A DNA stretch of 7,276 nucleotides from W1P20-047 sp051878795 (lineage in GTDB: Bacteria; Actinomycetota; Coriobacteriia; Coriobacteriales; Eggerthellaceae). This document shows, in pieces, positions 1 through 5,779 of this stretch (position 1 is the first letter of the stretch; the number at the start of each line of letters is the position of its first letter). Under the pieces are notes generated by a model. It saw only the letters and a list, made by a program, of their open reading frames with translations, did no database searches and was not told the DNA's origin. The position numbers and the translations under genes were made by a program. Location of the stretch: positions 1-7,276 of the forward strand of contig JBJEKU010000087.1 in NCBI GenBank assembly GCA_051878795.1, read 5' to 3'.

Positions 1-100
1 CGATTGCGAAGGATGGCAGGAAATCTCCGAAAGCCCGGAATCCAGCACTGGACACCCCGCTTCCACCGCCTCCAAAACCCGCCCTTCGAAAGGAACCGCC

Positions 101-1315
101 ATGCGCGAACTGCATAAGTCCTCCAAGCTCGATAACGTCCTGTACGACGTCCGCGGCCCCGTCGTCGACGAGGCGAACCGAATGGAGCAGATGGGTACCC
201 ATGTACTCAAGCTCAACATCGGCAACCCTGCTCCCTTCGGCTTCCGCGCCGTCGACGAGATGGTCTTGGACATGAGCCGCCAACTCGCCGATTGCGAAGG
301 CTATTCGGACAGCCATGGCCTGTTCAGCGCACGCAAGGCGATCATGCAATATTCCCAGATCAAGGGCCTGCCCAACGTCTCCATGGAAGGCATCTACACC
401 GGCAACGGCGTCAGCGAGCTGATCAATATGTGCATGCAGGCGCTCTGCGATAACGGCGACGAAGTGCTCATCCCCTCGCCCGACTATCCCCTGTGGACCG
501 CATGCGTCACCTTGGCGGGCGGCACCCCCGTGCACTACATCTGCGACGAGCAGGCGGACTGGTATCCCGACATCGACGATATCCGCTCGAAGGTAACCCC
601 GCGCACCAAGGCGATCGTCATCATCAACCCCAACAACCCCACCGGTGCGCTCTATCCGAAGGAAGTGCTGCAGGAAATCGTCGAGGTCGCCCGCGAACAC
701 GGCCTCATGATCTTCTCCGATGAGATCTACGACCGCCTGGTCATGGACGGCCTGGAGCACGTCAGCATCGCATCGCTGTGCCCCGATTTGTTCTGCATCA
801 CCTTCAGCGGACTTTCCAAGTCCCATATGATCGCAGGTTGGCGCATCGGCTGGATGGTCCTTTCCGGCAACAAGCGCATCGCGAAAAGCTACATCGAGGG
901 CCTGGACATGCTCTCTAACATGCGCCTGTGCTCGAACGTGCCCGCGCAATCCGTCGTCCAGACCGCACTCTGGGGCAATCAGAGCGTCAAGGACTACGTC
1001 GTCCCCGGCGGACGCGTCTTCGAACAACGCAACTACGTTTACGACGCTCTGAACAGCATCGACGGCATCAGCGTGGTCAAGCCGAAAGCGGCATTCTACT
1101 GCTTCCCCAAGATCGACACCAAGAAGTTCAACATCACCGACGACGTGCAGTTCGCGCTCGACCTGCTGCGTGAAAAGAAGCTGCTCATCGTACAGGGAAC
1201 GGGCTTCAACTGGAAGGAGCCCGACCATTTCCGCGTGGTATTCCTGCCCCGTATCGAGGTGCTTTCCGAAGCGATGGAGAAGCTCGAGGACTTTTTGCGG
1301 TATTATCACCAGTAG
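101..1315 (+). CDS. alaA: Glutamate-pyruvate aminotransferase (AlaA type, PLP fold type I)
   Basis: This should be the cytosolic PLP enzyme that moves the amino group between glutamate and pyruvate, the main route to alanine in bacteria that carry AlaA. The 404 residues follow E. coli AlaA (about 405) closely from the first residue: KSSKL near residue 6, LNIGNPAPFGF at 38-48, the CDxxxDW stretch near 148-154, and a shared YHQ C-terminus. PLP-site residues visible are N179 in NPNNPTG, D207 and Y210 in SDEIYD, the Schiff-base lysine K240 in SGLSKSHMIAGWR, and the carboxylate-binding R378 in HFRVVFLPR. The ATG at 101 has an AAGGA Shine-Dalgarno at 90-94. The frame stays open upstream to the window edge, but the E. 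coli alignment fixes the start here. The active-site context SKSHMIAGWR differs from the SKTYRVAGFR of E. coli, so substrate preference could be shifted. No promoter is recognisable in the 100 bases upstream. Confidence 0.95.
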   Translation: MRELHKSSKLDNVLYDVRGPVVDEANRMEQMGTHVLKLNIGNPAPFGFRAVDEMVLDMSRQLADCEGYSDSHGLFSARKAIMQYSQIKGLPNVSMEGIYTGNGVSELINMCMQALCDNGDEVLIPSPDYPLWTACVTLAGGTPVHYICDEQADWYPDIDDIRSKVTPRTKAIVIINPNNPTGALYPKEVLQEIVEVAREHGLMIFSDEIYDRLVMDGLEHVSIASLCPDLFCITFSGLSKSHMIAGWRIGWMVLSGNKRIAKSYIEGLDMLSNMRLCSNVPAQSVVQTALWGNQSVKDYVVPGGRVFEQRNYVYDALNSIDGISVVKPKAAFYCFPKIDTKKFNITDDVQFALDLLREKKLLIVQGTGFNWKEPDHFRVVFLPRIEVLSEAMEKLEDFLRYYHQ

Positions 1316-1396
1316 CGCCCGCCGCACGGCCGGGTGCCCGCCGCCCCGAAGGGGCCGCATCGCAATGCAAGCGGAAGCGAAAGACGCACTACGGTC

Positions 1397-2170
1397 ATGT
1401 CCCAAGGACGCCATGAACGCAAGGCGGAAAACAGCACCCCGATCGAACCAATCACGCCAAGCGAAACGAACACGAACCATTCACCTGCGCACGCAGCGCC
1501 CCGGCTGCGTGCGCATCGCATATCGCCCATCATCGTCGCGGCGATCGCGGTCATCGTGCTCGCCTTCGGCATACGGGCCCTCTTCGAAAACAGCACCGAG
1601 CAAGGAAACGGCAGCACATCATCGGGAGAAAGCCCCGTCTTCGATGTGAACGACAAGATGCAAACCCAGGAAGGCGGCTCGGATTCGGCGGAAGAACCCG
1701 AAAAAGCCCATCTCCAATACCGCGAGAGCATCGCATCCGCCGCAGAAGCCTACGATCTGGACCCCTACCTGATTGCGGGCGTCATCCAGACGGAATCGGG
1801 ATTCAACCCCAACCTGGGAAACCAATACGCCTGCGGGCTTATGGGGGTTTCCGCCGTAGGCTGCGAGGAAATGAACCTGCGCGGCATGGTCGATCCCAAC
1901 GAATACCCGCCCGGAAACATCATGGACCCCGACGTGAATATCCACTACGGCGCCGCAATCCTGCGCATGTTCCTAGATGAATACGACGGCAATCTGACCA
2001 CGGCACTGGCGGCATACAATGCCGGCCCGGCAAACGCCCAACGCTGGGTCCAAGCCGCGGGAAGCACGGAAATCGAAGGGGTCATCGACATCTACGAAAC
2101 GCGCGAATACATCAAGCGCGTTCCCCAGAACATGGAGAAGCTGGAGACGGAATGCCCCCGGGCCTTCTAA
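1397..2170 (+). CDS. Membrane-anchored lytic transglycosylase (SLT domain, GH23-like)
   Basis: The product should cleave the MurNAc-GlcNAc bond of peptidoglycan, acting outside the membrane. With the ATG at 1397 it has 257 residues: a polar cytoplasmic tail (1-40), one hydrophobic helix (about 43-60, PIIVAAIAVIVLAFGI), an acidic Ser/Gly-rich linker (64-103), and an SLT domain (about 110-245). Hallmarks are the catalytic glutamate E133 in IQTESGFNP, the GLM motif (147-149), AYNAG at 206-210 and YxxREYIKRV at 233-242. The usual GLMQ glutamine is glycine here, and C146 and C156 bracket that loop; C253 is a third cysteine. The start is uncertain: a GTG at 1334 would add 21 residues, and neither start has a strong Shine-Dalgarno (only a distant GGAAG near 1372). 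The gene ends in tandem stops (TAATAA). It lies 81 bp after alaA with no clear terminator between, so co-transcription is possible. Confidence 0.9.
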   Translation: MSQGRHERKAENSTPIEPITPSETNTNHSPAHAAPRLRAHRISPIIVAAIAVIVLAFGIRALFENSTEQGNGSTSSGESPVFDVNDKMQTQEGGSDSAEEPEKAHLQYRESIASAAEAYDLDPYLIAGVIQTESGFNPNLGNQYACGLMGVSAVGCEEMNLRGMVDPNEYPPGNIMDPDVNIHYGAAILRMFLDEYDGNLTTALAAYNAGPANAQRWVQAAGSTEIEGVIDIYETREYIKRVPQNMEKLETECPRAF

Positions 2171-2208
2171 TAAGCAAGCCAGCCCGAACCTGCCACCGCA
2201 GCGATGAT

Positions 2209-2230
2209 GCTTCCCCACAGCACGGGAGGC
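2209..2230 (+). terminator. Possible hairpin terminator without U-tract
   Basis: GCTTCCC (2209-2215) pairs with GGGAGGC (2224-2230) through seven base pairs, one of them a T-G wobble, around an 8-base loop. It begins 38 bases after the stop codon of the transglycosylase gene, a sensible place for transcription to end. There is no run of T after it, so it is not a standard intrinsic terminator and could be chance. Confidence 0.3.
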
Positions 2231-2452
2231 GAACGATGGGGTAAAGAACACAACGCGGAGCTTCGGCCCTCCAACCGAACAAGACAGACAGAGCTTATTC
2301 CGACAGCTTCCTTATGGACGAGTCGTGGACAACAGCCCGTCAGTTTCTCCATTTCTGTCGGATTTGTCCTGTTCAATGCGCATTTTTCTCCTTTTTCAAT
2401 AGCTTTCGAGTAGCATTTTGCGCAGTATCGGGATTCGACCATCAAATAAAGC

Positions 2453-2458
2453 TATAAT
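2453..2458 (+). promoter_or_regulatory. Likely -10 box (TATAAT) for the M23-like gene
   Basis: A perfect TATAAT stands 101 bases before the ATG at 2560 in a locally AT-rich stretch. No good -35 hexamer lies 16-18 bases upstream (the bases there read about GGGATT), and there is no TG extension, so an activator or a weak promoter is likely. Transcription would begin near 2465 and give a leader of about 95 bases. Confidence 0.45.
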
Positions 2459-2481
2459 CACAGTCCCCACCCCCGAAGTGT

Positions 2482-2493
2482 ATTCGAGCGAAT
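2482..2493. repeat. Short palindrome downstream of the -10 box, possible operator
   Basis: ATTCG and CGAAT flank a two-base centre (AG) as perfect 5-bp arms. The site lies 24 bases after the TATAAT box, where a bound repressor could block transcription. The half-sequence ATTCGA also occurs at 2433-2438, just upstream of the -10 box. The arms are short, so this is only a candidate operator. Confidence 0.3.
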
Positions 2494-2502
2494 TCAATCA
2501 TC

Positions 2503-2545
2503 CGGCAGCCCTGAAGCCTTTGCGCGCCTTCCGGGCATAATGCCG
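2503..2545 (+). promoter_or_regulatory. Structured leader (interrupted stem-loop) before the M23-like gene
   Basis: The 43 bases can fold into one long hairpin. CGGCA pairs with TGCCG, GCCC with GGGC and GAAG with CTTC, giving 13 base pairs interrupted by a four-base bulge (ATAA, 2537-2540) and one T-C mismatch, with an 11-base loop. A mutually exclusive smaller hairpin, GGCAT-A-ATGCC (2534-2544), uses the 3' arm. The structure ends four bases before the GGAG Shine-Dalgarno (2551-2554), so switching between folds could affect translation initiation. No U-tract follows, so it is not a terminator. No known riboswitch class was recognised. Confidence 0.4.
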
Positions 2546-2559
2546 AAAACGGAGAGCGC

Positions 2560-4278
2560 ATGGCAAAGCACGCACAGCATAGCCAGCCGAAGAAGAGCTG
2601 GTTCGGCAGGAGCTCGCAGCGGAAACAAAACGCAGCGGGCGGTGTTCCTACGCCCGAAAACAGGGAAGAGTCCCCTTCCGGAAAAGCCCAGGAAAGCGCT
2701 TTAGCAGAGGAAACCCCCGCAGATAATCCCACCGCCGCAGAAGCAACCGTCGGGCAAGAGCAGAACTCGCCGTCCGTTGCCGCCGAAAATGCTCAGGCAC
2801 CCGCTGCCGAACGGCCCCGCCTTTCCGGCATCCCCGAAATAAATGCACCCGGATCGGAAAGCCACCAAAAGGAATCGACTCCCAGGAAAAGGGTTCCCCA
2901 AGAAGGCGCCCGCCTTCCCGAATCCACGCCGGCGCAAGACGCCGGCGCTGCCATGTATGACCCTCGCATTAGGTCCAGGCAGCAGCACCCGGCCGACCCA
3001 CGTGCAAACGCACCCCAGCAACAAAGCACCCAGGACGGGCCCGCGCCAAGAACCGCCGGCTCGCGTCCGAACAGGTTGAACATCCCGCCTATCGATCCTG
3101 CCGGGCAGGACGCCCCGCGCACGGGTGCGCCCGATGCCCGCCAGCACCCCGGTGCAGGCACCCAGCCCCCCGTCGGCGCCCCCGCATACTGGAACCCCGC
3201 CGCGACCGGATCCGTTCCCGTTTACGGTGCGCCCGCGTATACCCAACCCGCACCCTATGGTGCGCCCGCCTATGTGCAATACGCCCCCAACGGAACACCC
3301 ATGTACGTGCACTACGCCCCCGGCGCAGCTCCCATGTACATTCCCTATCCCCCCAGCGGAAACCCCGCACAAGGCGCGTATCCCGGACCCTATGCACCGC
3401 CGGCAGTCAAGCAGGAAAAGAGCAGGCGCCTTGGATGCCTCATCCCGGCCATCGCCGTTCCCGTCACGCTGTTCGCGGTAGTCGCCCTGTTCGCCATCAC
3501 GCGCCCGAGCTTTGCCCAACCGCTGATCGAAGGAGCCTTCGGCATCCAGGAAACCGCCCCTATCGCCGCAAGCGAGGGTCCCGTGGTCTTCGAGGATATC
3601 TCCGATGTCGCCATGACCGAGGAAGCGGCGCAGGCAGAACAGCAGGAACAGGTTCACACCCGCCGACTGCTCGCCCAGTGCCAGGGAGTGGACATCTACT
3701 CCCCCATCTCGCAAGACGAGCTCACCGGCGTGATCATGCACCAGGCATCGTACGAATGGGGCCAGGTCATGACCACGCAGGCCCCCCAAGCGGATATGGC
3801 GGAATACGAGGCTTCCGGAAAGCCGCTGCGCGTGAATAACGAGCAGACCGACGGCCTTTGGGTCGACGCCGATATCGCGCACCTGTACCGCGACACGGAC
3901 GACACCGCTATGGACACCGCCGCAGACGTCGGCGGAGAAGCGGGCACTACCGTCTACGCACCTGTCACCGGCCAGGTCATCGCGGTCGAAAGCTACGACT
4001 TGTACGACGAAACGCCCGACATCCGCATCCACATCAGGCCCGACGCCAATCCCGACCTGGATGTGGTATTGCTTCATCAGACCGATCCCACCGTGCAGGC
4101 AGGAGACCGCGTGGAAGCGGGCATCACCCCCGTCTCCTCCGTTCGCGACATCGCCGCAGAGCTGACAGACCTGCAGCTGGCCTACTACACGCAAACCGCG
4201 GGCAATCATTCGCATGTCCAGGTAAACGACCTCACCAACCCGGACTACATCGCTAAATACAACCTGCAGGTGGACTAG
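2560..4278 (+). CDS. Proline-rich single-pass membrane protein with degenerate M23/LytM-like extracellular domain
   Basis: The 572 residues fall into three parts. Residues 1-290 are low-complexity and presumably cytoplasmic: rich in Pro, Ala, Gln and Ser, with four tandem 11-residue Tyr/Pro repeats at 223-266. A basic patch (KQEKSRR, 284-290) precedes one membrane helix (about 294-313), which predicts an N-in topology. The extracellular part has an acidic Gln-rich linker (about 340-365), a region with IYSPISQDELTGV (379-391), and a duplicated-hybrid-motif domain resembling M23 peptidases (about 450-560): GTTVYAPVTGQVI at 462-474, VVLLH with H506, AGDRVEAG at 514-521 and HSHVQV at 550-555. Aligned on GTTVYAP, the usual HxxxD zinc motif reads DxxxD (D452, D456), so one ligand histidine is missing and peptidase activity is doubtful. 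It may act like the catalytically dead LytM proteins EnvC and NlpD, which activate amidases; that is inference. The ATG has GGAG at 2551-2554. Neighbours are a lytic transglycosylase upstream and a terminator downstream. Confidence 0.9.
   Translation: MAKHAQHSQPKKSWFGRSSQRKQNAAGGVPTPENREESPSGKAQESALAEETPADNPTAAEATVGQEQNSPSVAAENAQAPAAERPRLSGIPEINAPGSESHQKESTPRKRVPQEGARLPESTPAQDAGAAMYDPRIRSRQQHPADPRANAPQQQSTQDGPAPRTAGSRPNRLNIPPIDPAGQDAPRTGAPDARQHPGAGTQPPVGAPAYWNPAATGSVPVYGAPAYTQPAPYGAPAYVQYAPNGTPMYVHYAPGAAPMYIPYPPSGNPAQGAYPGPYAPPAVKQEKSRRLGCLIPAIAVPVTLFAVVALFAITRPSFAQPLIEGAFGIQETAPIAASEGPVVFEDISDVAMTEEAAQAEQQEQVHTRRLLAQCQGVDIYSPISQDELTGVIMHQASYEWGQVMTTQAPQADMAEYEASGKPLRVNNEQTDGLWVDADIAHLYRDTDDTAMDTAADVGGEAGTTVYAPVTGQVIAVESYDLYDETPDIRIHIRPDANPDLDVVLLHQTDPTVQAGDRVEAGITPVSSVRDIAAELTDLQLAYYTQTAGNHSHVQVNDLTNPDYIAKYNLQVD
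3226..3357 (+). repeat. Four tandem 33-bp coding repeats (11-residue Tyr/Pro units)
   Basis: Within the proline-rich protein, residues 223-266 are four consecutive 11-residue units: GAPAYTQPAPY, GAPAYVQYAPN, GTPMYVHYAPG and AAPMYIPYPPS. The frame is shared and the tyrosine at unit position 5 is invariant. The DNA copies differ at many synonymous and nonsynonymous positions, so the array is old or under selection rather than a fresh slippage product. A fifth partial unit (GAPAY, residues 206-210) lies just upstream out of register, and related Tyr/Pro sequence continues to about residue 281. Confidence 0.88.
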
Positions 4279-4302
4279 CAGCCACCGGTTCGCAAGCAGG
4301 CA

Positions 4303-4332
4303 AAGGAGTGCCCTCCGGGGCGCTTCTTCTTT
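4303..4332 (+). terminator. Intrinsic terminator after the M23-like gene
   Basis: AAGGAGTGCCC (4303-4313) pairs with GGGCGCTTCTT (4318-4328) over eleven base pairs, two of them G-T wobbles, closed by a TCCG loop. This fits the very stable UNCG tetraloop class on a C-G pair. A short pyrimidine tail, CTTT, follows. It lies 24 bases after the stop codon at 4278 and separates this gene from the reductase gene. Confidence 0.85.
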
Positions 4333-4373
4333 CCAACTCGGATTCAATCGGAGAACGCATCGGGCATCGCAGG

Positions 4374-4379
4374 TACAAT
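4374..4379 (+). promoter_or_regulatory. Possible -10 box (TACAAT) for the reductase gene
   Basis: TACAAT lies 41 bases after the terminator and 88 bases before the reductase ATG. It differs from the consensus -10 at one base. No recognisable -35 hexamer or TG extension accompanies it. Because the preceding terminator is strong, some promoter is expected in this short gap and this is the best match. Confidence 0.35.
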
Positions 4380-4394
4380 CAGCAGGAGGCCACC

Positions 4395-4411
4395 GCGGCG
4401 AAGGACGCCGC
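4395..4411 (+). other. GC hairpin in the reductase leader
   Basis: GCGGCG (4395-4400) and CGCCGC (4406-4411) form a perfect six-pair stem around AAGGA. An AGGAGG sequence at 4384-4389 sits just before it, yet no ATG, GTG or TTG follows at a usable distance, so that Shine-Dalgarno-like site looks orphaned. The hairpin would lie in the 5' untranslated leader if transcription starts near 4385. Its role is unknown. Confidence 0.3.
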
Positions 4412-4467
4412 AAACCGAAGCCCCCGATCGAAACGCCGTGCGCAAAACACCGAAGCTGGAGGAAGCA

Positions 4468-5658
4468 ATGCAATACCGAATAGACCCGAAGACCGGCAAT
4501 CGGATATCCCAACTGGGTTTCGGCTGCATGAGGTTCCCAAGCAAGGCGCCTGGAATCATCGATGAAAAGGCCTCCGAAAAGCTGATATTGCGCGCGCTCG
4601 AAGGCGGGGTGAACTACTTCGATACCGCTTACCTCTACTCTGGCAGCGAAGAGGCGCTCGGCCGCATCATGCAACGCAACGGCATCCGGGAGCGCATGCT
4701 CGTCGCCACCAAGCTGCCCCAGTACAACTGCAGGAAACCCGAGGACCTTGACCGTTTCTTCGGTATATCCCTCAAACGCCTCCAAACCGGATACGTCGAC
4801 TATTACCTGATACACAACGTCACCTCGTATTCCCAGTGGGAAAACCTGCTCTCGTTGGGGATCAAAGACTGGATCGCCCGCAAGAAGGAATCGGGGACCA
4901 TACGCAGCCTGGGCTTTTCCTTCCACGGATCGCTCGATGAATTCACCAAGCTCATCGATGCCTACGACTGGGATTTCGTGCAGATCCAGTACAACTACGC
5001 CAACGAGCACTACCAAGCCGGCGTCGAGGGCTTAGCGATGGCGGCCCAGCGCGGCATCCCCGTGTTCATCATGGAACCGCTCCTGGGCGGCAAGCTGGCT
5101 GATTCCCTGCCGAAGAAGGCACAGGACCTGTTCGCCGAACGCTTCGGGGGACAACCCGTGGCGGCATCGGTGCGCGGTGCCCTGCGCTGGATCTGGAACC
5201 AACCCGAAGTCACCATGCTGCTTTCGGGAATGAACGCCATGCAACAGCTGGAAGAGAACCTGCGAACCGCCGACGAGGCCGCACCCGGCATGCTGGGAGA
5301 CCGAGACCGCAAGCTCTACGACCAGGTGCTGGAGATCTTCCGCGAAAGCTACCGCATCCCCTGCACGGGGTGCAACTACTGCATGCCCTGCCCGAAGGGA
5401 ATCAACATCCCCGCCCTGTTCTCCTGTTACAACAACTCGTATTCCACCAGCTGGTTCCAGGGCGTGTTCGGCTACTTCACAAGCTGCGGGGCCATGGGCA
5501 AGGACCCGCACTATGCCACGGACTGCATCAAATGCGGCAAGTGCGCGAAGCATTGCCCGCAGAAGATCGACATCCCCGCCCAGATGTCGGCCGTATCCAG
5601 GCGCCTGCAGCCCCCGCTTACCAAAACCGCGCTCAAGCTGTATTCGCGCATGCGCTAG
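4468..5658 (+). CDS. Aldo/keto reductase with C-terminal 2[4Fe-4S] ferredoxin-like domain
   Basis: A 396-residue cytosolic oxidoreductase of the iron-sulfur aldo/keto reductase group (the COG1453 kind). The N-terminal TIM barrel (about 1-285) begins with ISQLGFGCMRFP and carries the full catalytic tetrad: D52 and Y57 in FDTAYLYSGSE, K82 in ATKLP and H116 in LIHNV. The C-terminal part has CTGCNYCMPCP (C299, C302, C305, C308) and CIKCGKCAKHCP (C353, C356, C359, C363), the eight cysteines expected for two 4Fe-4S clusters. Electrons may therefore come from or go to ferredoxin-like partners as well as NAD(P)H; the substrate cannot be told from sequence. I chose the ATG at 4468 because GGAGG lies at 4458-4462 with a 5-base gap. 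A GTG at 4438 would add ten residues with no such site. The gene stands between two long spacers and is probably transcribed alone. Confidence 0.93.
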   Translation: MQYRIDPKTGNRISQLGFGCMRFPSKAPGIIDEKASEKLILRALEGGVNYFDTAYLYSGSEEALGRIMQRNGIRERMLVATKLPQYNCRKPEDLDRFFGISLKRLQTGYVDYYLIHNVTSYSQWENLLSLGIKDWIARKKESGTIRSLGFSFHGSLDEFTKLIDAYDWDFVQIQYNYANEHYQAGVEGLAMAAQRGIPVFIMEPLLGGKLADSLPKKAQDLFAERFGGQPVAASVRGALRWIWNQPEVTMLLSGMNAMQQLEENLRTADEAAPGMLGDRDRKLYDQVLEIFRESYRIPCTGCNYCMPCPKGINIPALFSCYNNSYSTSWFQGVFGYFTSCGAMGKDPHYATDCIKCGKCAKHCPQKIDIPAQMSAVSRRLQPPLTKTALKLYSRMR

Positions 5659-5779
5659 GAGTCGAAGGGACCCGCTGCCGCAACCGCAGCCGCAGCCGGG
5701 AGAATCGTTTCGCGCTCGTCTTCCGGCCACCCGCCCCGGGCGAAGGGCTTCGCGCAAAACACGCCGGAACCCGGTATCG

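Larger units (their letters stand above)
2171..2559. other. Gene-free regulatory region between the two envelope genes
   Basis: These 389 bases hold no convincing gene and are visibly richer in A and T than their surroundings, mostly between 2280 and 2460. They contain a hairpin after the transglycosylase gene (2209-2230), a small UUCG-capped hairpin (2257-2272), an 8-bp inverted repeat (2299-2306 with 2355-2362), a TATAAT box (2453-2458), a short palindrome (2482-2493) and an interrupted stem-loop (2503-2545) just before the next Shine-Dalgarno. Open frames crossing it in either direction have no family resemblance. The layout fits a 3' end followed by a promoter and a leader of about 95 bases for the gene at 2560. 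I could not match it to a known riboswitch. Confidence 0.6.

Noticed and set aside
41..52. TCCAG-CA-CTGGA inverted repeat upstream of alaA
   Set aside because: The arms are only 5 bp and no promoter elements are recognisable nearby. With 100 bases of upstream sequence I cannot tell whether this is regulatory or the tail of a preceding gene.
1..100. An N-terminal extension of alaA or the end of an upstream gene
   Set aside because: The alaA frame is open to the window edge, but the protein aligns with E. coli AlaA from the methionine at 101 and a Shine-Dalgarno precedes it. The other frames show no recognisable protein.
1327..1357. GC-rich dyads between alaA and the transglycosylase gene as a terminator
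   Set aside because: Several short alternative stems (such as GCCCC-GAA-GGGGC) are possible, but none has a T-run and the loops are very small; ordinary GC-rich spacer is the simpler reading.
2167..2445. A 92-codon minus-strand frame in the intergenic region
   Set aside because: It starts at TTG without a ribosome binding site and has no domain or membrane pattern. A shorter minus-strand frame inside the same region with a better site is reported separately as a finding.
2418..2450. A tRNA T-arm-like sequence on either strand around GGGATTCGACC
   Set aside because: The flanking bases do not form the five-pair T stem, and no acceptor, D or anticodon arm can be drawn around it.
2540..2704. 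An upstream ATG frame overlapping the start of the M23-like gene
   Set aside because: There is no Shine-Dalgarno before the ATG at 2540 and the frame mostly overlaps the real gene out of phase.
2701..5016. A 771-codon open frame on the minus strand across the M23-like and reductase genes
   Set aside because: It is codon-aligned antisense to both genes, which share the same phase, and stays open only because they rarely use TTA, CTA or TCA codons; it ends exactly at the TTA Leu48 codon of the M23-like gene. The plus-strand frames carry recognisable domains and ribosome binding sites; this one does not.
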